From Cerrena zonata (lineage: Eukaryota > Basidiomycota > Agaricomycetes > Polyporales > Cerrenaceae): a stretch of DNA of 64,000 nucleotides. The notes beneath the pieces are model-generated. The model was not told the DNA's origin. It did not search any database and saw only the letters and a program-made list of their open reading frames with translations. The DNA lies in contig JASBNA010000021.1 in assembly GCA_038087015.1 (NCBI GenBank), positions 372,001 through 436,000 on the forward strand, read 5' to 3'. This document shows, piece by piece, positions 56,618 through 64,000 of this stretch (positions are counted from its first letter, which is position 1; every line of letters starts with the position of its first letter). Both the position numbers and the translations under genes were made by a program.

Positions 56618-57698
56618 TCAAATATTTAGATCTACACGTGTAGGGGAATCTACAGAGTATGCGGTATGATCTTTATGGAGGAGCCCAAGTCGTAGAAGTC
56701 TGAAGACTCGGCATACCATCATATTCTGAAATACAACGTCAGCCACTATGACTACCCCTTGGTATTGCGGTGATACAGATGGCGTTAGTAACACCGCAAT
56801 TGCTAGCGTGTTCAGAGTAATGACAGGACTAAACCGAATATGAATATGAAACATCACAAAATCCCATCTTACAATGACACTCACAAATAGTACAGTTGAC
56901 CAGTCAATAGCAAGGAGCTTGAGACTTCCCCCGTACCCTTCATGAAGAATTTACTCCAGCTGTCGCGCGTATCCAGCCTGCTGAACGACGCAATCTTGTA
57001 GGCGATCGAGAGGAAAACCACAGTGTCAAAAATGGCGACAGTAATGGTGCCCGCTGCACAGTATTGTTTGACCTTTTCCAGAGCACAGTATCTCGTGTGT
57101 TCTACGTGGAACCCCGTGAACGAAAACGGAGATGTTATAGTGGCGAAGGTCGAGAGCCACAGAAGGCCAAATGCGATCCTTGACTTTGCGCACTGGTTGA
57201 AGACCGCGTCTGCCCGAATAAGAAACAATAGAGTGTTCAAGGGAGTTGCAAAGACCCCAAACCAAGCGACTACCTGGGTGGTAACATTACAATTTGAGTG
57301 GGGCATGACTATGATCAAATTATTAGACCCCGTACTTGGTCGAGTACATGTATTGGACAAATAGCCTACCTGTGAAAAGAAGATCGCTTAGTATCATCCC
57401 CCCTGAGGCCGTCCTGGAAGGAGAAAGTAACAATGAGTTTCCTTCGCCTGAAATACTCTATTAACTCCACTCACCGAGAAAGTATGTATATAACATCAGG
57501 CAGAGTCATCCGGTGACCCACCACACGAAAAGCTTCAACTTCCTCGGAGAACGATGTGAGAGCATCCCAAAACCACACCTTAATAAGCATTAGTTATTAC
57601 ACGGGACACTTCCAAGTGGAAATGCATACAGTGGCTACGACAACATGAATGTATCCTGCAGTAATCAGATGTTGGGCCGCGGTAGTGGTGAGGGGCAT
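56618..57698 (-). CDS. Multi-pass membrane protein, DUF6533-like family (copy 2, inverted)
   Basis: Start ATG 57698 (MPLTTTAAQHLITAG), stop TGA 56618-56620. Exons parallel copy 1: VWFWDALTSFSEEVEAFRVV, DVIYILSR, VVAWFGVFATPLNTLLFLIR, IAFGLLWLSTFATI, TITVAIFDTVVFLSIAYKI, SLLLTGQLYYL, then NMMVCRVFRLLRLGL. It lacks copy 1's long tail, ending soon after the last helix at RVDLNI. Corresponding intron positions and shared motifs (FDxxVFLxIxxxI, VCRVFRLLRLGL) show common origin, but divergence is substantial. The two genes converge with 228 bp between stops. Confidence 0.78.
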
Positions 57699-58455
57699 GT
57701 TGAGGGAGGAGGCGAATCCCTCGTCAAGCGGTTAGGAGTTGATTCACAGTTAAGGACCGTTCACAGGAACGTAATACGATGGATAGCTGCTAATAAAGAG
57801 CTGTATATGTATCATCTTCTATATGATAGAAACATAAACGATCACTTGATGAGTCCTTAGGTTCTGCCAATGAGGAAGCGGACCTGGTAGGTTACCCAGC
57901 ATCTATACGTAAGTAGCAGAAAGATCGTAGAACAACTTGAAGACAGCTCTCAAAGCTCATCATCAGCTATAAAGATTCCACGATCCGTAGGAGCCCTGAC
58001 GCGGACGTTAGGCGGCTATTGTTTGACGTATGGGAGTATATGAATATACTGTCTGATGGCGAAGATCTTGGGGAACAATATATCCATTACCTTGCTATCT
58101 TGGCTTGGAGAATAATCACTCCTCTGGCAGAGAAGCATCTCTAGCGGCCGTTGCTGGTCGCAGCATCCCGTCCTCGCGTGTCGGGAACAAGAAGGCAGTG
58201 CATTGCGTAACGCCAGATTGAAAGTGAAAGGGGAGAATATACCGGATGGATTGTTTCAGAATTACTGAGTGCTTACTGGTCCCTTAACATCATGTATGTA
58301 GCCTTGATGCGTCCAAAGGTAGTCAAGAAGAAAGTGAAGACAAACTATTCAAAGCTCGTCAGGAAAATTGAGAGGGTAAATCTTCCATCGTATGTATCAT
58401 AAAGATGGTGGGGAGACTGACACTAAAATTTCCAAGCTGTCAAGTAAGTCATTCT
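57699..58455. other. Intergenic region
   Basis: No gene recognised between the second membrane protein and the DUF6535 gene. Confidence 0.5.
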
Positions 58456-61175
58456 TCAACAAATAGACGACGCACAGCAGCTAGACATCCCATACCCACC
58501 GCGGAGTCGAAACAGGGCTCCCATCATAAGATCGTGTAGTTTGTCCGTTTCGGGGATCACCTAAAACAGTGATAGCCATAGTTAGCAAGGTATGAAGATA
58601 GCTAAGCATCGACTGAACGAACCAGAATAAGCTGTGGTCATTGAAGATGGAGTCGTAATGACGTATGTGCGCTCTGGTACGCATCTTCGTTTTAGTGCAT
58701 CTTCCATAAAATTAGGTATGAGGTTTTGTGTTCCTTTGTTTAGTTTAGTGATCGCTACTAAAGAGCGCTTTGCTTCAGTACTGCGGAAGTCGGAGTGGCG
58801 ATCGTCCGATCTCATTGTTATCCCCACATCTTTGGCGGATGGAGCGTAGAATATTGTTGGTTCTCGTTCCTGTAAGGCGTCTACCATAGTATGAGAGAAG
58901 GAAACGAGCTCCTCTCTACATTCATCTAGATCTCCCGAGTCTACGTCACTGATGTATTCGAGGACCGCGCGTGAGAGGGAGAGCGGGTGCACTGAGTCTT
59001 TCTGACTCAGAAGTTCGTTTGCTGCGCGTACAAGATTTTTGATTTCTGTAAGGTAGCAAGTGAGATCGGAGCTACAATGACAGTGCCGTCCACTTACGTT
59101 CAATAGGAATCGCCGCGGGGGCCGTTATAAGCATGTATGGAGAAGACGCCATGATTTTCAGCAGTGATTCAATCACCTGGCTGGAGCCTGAGCGTAGGAG
59201 CGTGATAGGGACTTGATGGATTGCAGATTTGGCAACTCTCCAATTGGACAGATAAACCCCTCTATTGCGCTCTATAGCGTGATTGCAGAGATGGTATAAG
59301 AATGTGACCAATTCGAGGAGGGGGGATGAGTTTTGGGTCAATAGATCGTACTGTTCATCGCCCGGAGGCATGATGTTGCATATCAACCCCATGAGCGCAT
59401 TCAGGGCCCTACTGGGCACAACACCGAAATCAAGGGTTTGGTTGGAAAGAGATTCGATTTTGGTGTCGAGGTAGCGGCTGAGTACCCTTCGGCAGAAAGA
59501 TGCCGCATCGTCCAAACTGAGTGATTTTGCACAGTTACAGATACACTTCTCCAGGGTGTGATCGTCGGCTAGAACTATATCTGCAGAGACCAAGGCGTCC
59601 AAGTCCATAATTACATCCCTTCTGATCCCCTTTTCATCCCCTGGATAGGTGTAGTACCGATTCGCTAAACGAGACTTCCAATCAAACCCGAGATGAAGGC
59701 GAAGGTCGGCGAATGCTCTATGTAACCGCCGAATTCCGCGCATAAACAGCGGTATTTTATAAGGGCAGTCTACAAATAAGATGGGTGCCACCAACGTCGC
59801 CGCAAAGATGGACATCCAAAGAATGATTAAACCTGTGATACACCATCCTACGATAGGATGTAATTGGCGAAGGAAATCGGAAAGCCCAATCAGGAACAGA
59901 AGTAGGGATACTTGGAGCAGGAAAGGAAGCAGCCCAGCTATTTCGAATACCCGCCATCGTAGCAGTCCTTCATATCTGACATGTCGAAGCCGAATGCGTT
60001 CAGTCGCTGATGAGCACTCCCAATTGAGGTACTCTCGCAACCATTGTCTTACAAAAATGGTTAGGGATGCAACGATGAGACTAAGAACGAGGCTTAAGAA
60101 CCACAAAGTGTTGAGACGAACATCTCCTTTAGACGCTTGAAATACGGAGGATAGTTGGGTAGCCGACGATGAATTAAGGAGGCCCAATTGTAGAGATATT
60201 TGTGATAACAGCATCGCGGTCACTTCCGCAGGGTCTTCTTGTAGTCGTGTGTAGGACTCAATAGTAAAGGCAGCCACAACTGCTGAAAAGAGACCAGTCT
60301 ATATGATACATCAGATTGAAGGAAACATAAGTAAATTGCTAATTGACTCAACGAAGACAAGAAGATTATCCAAGTTTCTGTCACAGTTGTGTATCTTTGT
60401 ATCATCGTTGTATATTAGGCCATCTGCCAATGTATCCCAGGAGGGATCAGAGTCTAACATTGTATATCCGTCGAATGGAGTGTGATGTGGGGTTGGTTGT
60501 TGCAACAGTAGGGAGCGGAACTGAAAAATGAGTCAGCATGTTTTGAGGAAGACATGCCAGTTCAGTTCGCGTACAGGAGCTGAGGCGGCGGAGGTATTTT
60601 CCCCCACCACAGGATATTCCCAGGATGGTCTTGTCCTATATGCTGAACGTGGAGGAATATATGGACTATCCGGGCTGTATGGAAGTGACGGTATAATTGG
60701 CGGGACAAACGTACTCGGATTGTATGAGTATGGTGGTATGAACGGGGTATGACTTTGGGGTGATGGAGGAATAACCAGTGGAGGTAATGGATCTGAGAAA
60801 GGGAAAGAGCCTAACGGGATGGGTAGATGACTGAGCGGAGGTGCTGGTGTACCAGGAAATATTGGATGAGGAGAATCAGAAGGAGAAGATCCAAGAGGAG
60901 TGCGTCCGCTAATGGGAGGTGTATAGTCCAAATTGGCAGGAGTTCCTGCTCCCACAATTGGAGGTGAGGAACGTGATCGGTCGCTCGCAGGACTAGGAGT
61001 GCGATAACGAAGACTCGTAGTCGATCGCGTACTAGGTGATTGTTGTATAAATCCGGATCTCTCCGATCTGAAAGCCCCGGTATTGATGAGCAACACATGT
61101 CATACAGAGAACGATACCTACGTACACAGCTGGAGACGGTATTGCGGGAGTAGAAACGGCAGCACTAGCATTTTT
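58456..61175 (-). CDS. DUF6535 membrane protein with proline-rich N-terminal extension
   Basis: The core is DUF6535: SDPSWDTLADGL, NLDNLLVFTGLFSAVVAAF, TIESYTRLQEDPAEVTAML, LNTLWFLSLVLSLIVASLTI, FVRQWLREYL and three more hydrophobic segments, then a long helical C-terminal half; the last exon ends at TGA 58456-58458 (LFRLRGGYGMSS before it). Upstream, a ~170-residue Pro/Ser-rich exon (61040-60585) joins in frame through an intron with donor GTACGC, branch GCTGAC and acceptor TTTTTCAG, and another exon (STPAIPSPAV) can be added to 61175. The true start was not found. Function of DUF6535 proteins is unknown; they are abundant, variable proteins of mushroom genomes. An alternative is two genes, the proline-rich one ending at 60533 and DUF6535 starting at ATG 60460. 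Confidence 0.7.
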
Positions 61176-61290
61176 CTACGACCCTTGAGTTCTACCCACT
61201 ATGATAGTCTATGCATCGATTGCTTACTAGAATGCCTTTGCGGGATGGCTAAATTCGAGAAAAGACATGTGTAAGCTTCTTTTATACGTT

Positions 61291-61530
61291 TACTTATTGA
61301 AGATGCCTACATCTCTCCCTGAGTCTGGTGGCCATCCTAATGGTCCATATTGAACGCGACTCGGTCCAGGATGCCCTTCAATAATTTCGAATTTCTCCGT
61401 AAAGTGCACTTGTCCACGATCGGGCAGACCATGGGGATCATTGCGAAGAGACTCCACGAAGTTCTCGGTTCTGAGTACGCCAGCTGGGCTCGCCTTTCCT
61501 TCACTCTCAGAATCCGAGAGTTCTACAACG
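61291..61530 (-). CDS. C-terminal coding exon of an unrecognised gene
   Basis: After an acceptor TTCCCAG a frame runs about 78 codons to TAA 61291-61293 with protein-like composition: VELSDSESEGKASPAG, LRTENFVESLRNDP, QVHFTEKFEIIEGHPGPSR, VQYGPLGWPP. It has no ATG, so it needs upstream exons between 61540 and about 62000; several short candidates there could not be joined with confidence. No family recognised. Confidence 0.35.
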
Positions 61531-62309
61531 CTGGGAATGTCGCTTTGTCAAGAGCCACGAGAAGCAGATCGATGCGAAGAGAGCGAAGGTGTCTTTGGGT
61601 GACGTCGTGTCATTGGAGAGTTCGCCCTAGTTTCGTCCGCGATAGTAAAGTGAGTTTCAGTAAAGAGACAAACAGATGGTCACTAGCGCTGTTCAAGCTA
61701 CGGTACTGATGGTCTATGTAGCCGAGGCCCACTATAGCGAGCTCTAGAAAACTCCATGACAGAATGAGAAGACGCTTCCGAGTCAATGAACGATTTTGAT
61801 GCGAAATGAAGTGCTTACGCTTAACCTTCACTTTTCATCCTCATCCTCCGACATGAGTAAGGTAAGTACTTGGAATGGGTCCCTACTCGAATCAGAGAAC
61901 GCTAATTCAGAAATAGAACAGTCGGCGCGAGGAATCACTAGAGTTTATCTGAAATTGCGTGGTAAATCGGGGTTACTACATAGTTTTCAACTCATTCCGG
62001 TGCAAGCAAGAATAGAAACCAGGGACCTTGGACGGTGCAGTTTCTTCGTAAAGGGGTAAACTATGAGCGATAATAATGTGTCACTGAAGCTTCCCTCGTT
62101 TTCTCCACTGTGTAGAAGAGCGTCCCGAACAAACCACTAGCCTGCCGATGGAGCAATAGATAAGTGCCGGGGAAGGATGATATCAGTTCAAAGGTATTCT
62201 GGGCATACGAGAAGGAGAAGTCGAGGGTCGAAGCAAAGTTTATAAGAACTCCGAGAGTTGGTATGATCGACCTGTGCTCGCCCCCAGGACATCGCTCCCG
62301 GCTGGAGAC

Positions 62310-64000
62310 ATGGCCACAACGCTGGGATCTGACATCACCGATCACACTCCCGGCGAACCCTCTCCATTCAGAGACCCTGACACGGAGATTTCTTCGTCGT
62401 CTCGTCGTCACTCTGAGGATGGGGGTGAGAATGCTGGCCATGGTGTGGGACATATGCCTACAACACCAAGCACTGCTGATGGCATGAGTAATGACCCACT
62501 TGTTCCTCCTGCTCGATTCAGTGGCGGAGTGCCACCTTCCATCCAAAACAGTGCGCGTAATTCGTATGTTGCTTCGACGCCGGGTACCCCAACTTCCCGA
62601 CCTTTCCTATATCGGGGCCAGTCTAGCGATACCCCTTCCCGTACATTGCTTGGCTCTGACGAGAAGGAGAAGGCTGCTCCAAACGAAACGAATGGGAAAG
62701 AAACTGAAGTCAAAGCATCAGGTCGTGGACTATCACGGAAGAGATTGTGGTTGTTTCTGGTGATAACCGTCGTTTTGATCATTGTTGTCCTTGCGGTCAT
62801 TTTACCGATCGTATTTGTGGTGATCAAGAAGCATCGCGATCATTCAGGCTCTGCTCCTAATTCAGAACCTACTGCAAACCCCGAATCACCAACAGGTGAC
62901 ATCACCGGAGGGGACGGGTCTGTTATTAAAACGGCGGATGGGACAACGTTTACTTATAAGAACCCGTTCGGAGGCTTCTGTAGGTTTCATTTCACAGTGT
63001 TCTATGAATTCTTTCTGACTTTCTACCGTTTAGGGATTGATGATCCAAGGGACCCATACAACTCCGGTGCCCGAGCTCAGTCTTTCGTCCCATCCCTCAA
63101 TGAGACGTGGGATTATACTCGCGACCAGATACGTGGCGTAAACTTGGGCGGGTGGCTTGTACTCGAACCCTTCATCGTTCCAGCTCTATACGAGAAGTAT
63201 CAGAATGTCACATCAAACCCAGCCATTCCTGGTGGACAGGCCGTTGATGAATGGACTTTGAGTGTGGCTATGACTAACGATACCAGCGAGGGTGGGGGTC
63301 TGAGTCAATTGGAAGACCATTATCGGACGTTCATCACCGAACAAGACTTTGCTCAAATCGCAGGGGCTGGGTTGAATTGGGTTCGGTACGTCTTTTCTTG
63401 TAATATTACAGGAATTGAATTGACGAAGAGGCGATATGACAGCCTTCCGATTCCTTACTGGGCTATCGATACATGGCCAGGTGAACCGTTCCTTTCAAAA
63501 ACAGCCTGGAAATACGTCCTACTCGCGCTTCAATGGGCACGCAAGTACGGTTTAAGAATGTATCTCGAGATTCATACTGCACCTGGAAGCCAAAACGGTA
63601 TTTTATATACTCTCATCGCAGTCGTCGTATCCTCATTCTCGTTGATGTGCTCTTAGGTTACAACCATTCGGGTCGTTCAGGTCCTATCAACTTCTTAAAT
63701 GGGCCGATGGGTATTGCCAACGCGCAGCGTGTTCTAGATTACATGAGGATTGTTGCTGAATTTATCAGTCAGGAACAATACAAGGATGTCGTCCAAATGT
63801 TCGGGGTTCTCAATGAACCTCTCATGGGTATCATTGGTCGGGACCAACTTGATCGTTTGTAAGCTATTTGACACACATAAATCATGGGTTACTTGCTCAC
63901 GTCGTTGAAAGCTACTTACAGAGCTACAATATTCTGAGAAACATCGTGAGTATCCATTTCATTGTACGCTTCTCTTGACATTCTCAAAATGGTCTTACAT
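62310..64000 (+). CDS. Glucan 1,3-beta-glucosidase (GH5), type II membrane-anchored, 3' truncated by window
   Basis: ATG 62310 (MATTLGSDITDHTPG) starts a ~145-residue Ser/Pro-rich cytosolic tail, then a membrane segment LFLVITVVLIIVVLAVILPI, then an extracytoplasmic linker and the GH5 domain: RGVNLGGWLVLEPFIVPALY, EQDFAQIAGAGLNWVR, PYWAIDTWPGEPF, GLRMYLEIHTAPGSQNG, SGRSGPINF, and GVLNEPL containing the acid/base glutamate. The nucleophile lies beyond the window. Exo-beta-1,3-glucanases trim cell-wall glucan from the non-reducing end, in wall remodelling. An upstream in-frame ATG at 62274 exists; 62310 has the better context (GACATGGCC). Introns after the linker phrase NPFGGF, after NWVR and after SQNG are seen. 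Confidence 0.9.

Overview
This window looks like a chromosome segment of a mushroom-forming basidiomycete (Agaricomycetes). The evidence is genes split by many introns of roughly 45-70 bp with GTRNGY donors; protein families largely confined to or expanded in these fungi (CxC/KDZ transposase, DUF6535, DUF6532 and DUF6533-like membrane proteins, self-sufficient CYP505, many-intron microsomal P450); and large Ty3/gypsy elements. No bacterial-style operons, CRISPR arrays or rRNA genes were seen. Coordinates of spliced genes are start-to-stop spans; intron positions were read by eye from splice signals and frame.

Region 1 (1-16821) is a transposon nest. A minus-strand Ty3/gypsy element (A) enters from the left edge with an open Gag frame, primer-binding site and a complete 5' LTR ending at 2940. 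That LTR abuts, in mid-gene, a decayed KDZ-type DNA transposase gene (2941-4241) with an in-frame TGA. A second, related Ty3/gypsy element (B, 4437-16821) has a 960-bp 3' LTR, an RNase H-integrase frame lacking the reverse-transcriptase core, 1.9 kb of unexplained DNA, a 662-codon frame of unknown function, a 1506-residue Gag-protease protein, the same primer-binding site and a truncated 5' LTR.

Region 2 (16822-19000) is AT-rich and contains about five ~70-bp tandem repeats. Region 3 (19012-23004) holds two tandem aquaporin-family genes; the downstream-most has the canonical first NPA motif, while the other has SSG there. A gene-poor stretch (23005-26426) follows.

Region 4 (26427-64000) is ordinary gene-bearing chromosome: a mitochondrial pyruvate carrier subunit; a P450-reductase fusion (CYP505) convergent with a conventional microsomal P450; a 97-residue IFI6/IFI27-like membrane peptide; a FIG4-type SAC phosphoinositide phosphatase; a concentrative nucleoside transporter; a P-loop GTPase with a long charged coiled coil and a C-terminal CIIC; a class-3-type aldehyde dehydrogenase; a DUF6532-like protein; a DCAF7/WDR68-type WD40 protein; an inverted pair of related multi-pass membrane proteins; a DUF6535 membrane protein with a proline-rich extension; and the 5' part of a membrane-anchored GH5 exo-beta-1,3-glucanase cut by the window edge. 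These genes do not form an obvious biosynthetic cluster. The most unusual material is the architecture of element B, the pore-motif loss in one aquaporin, the CIIC GTPase and the inverted membrane-protein pair.
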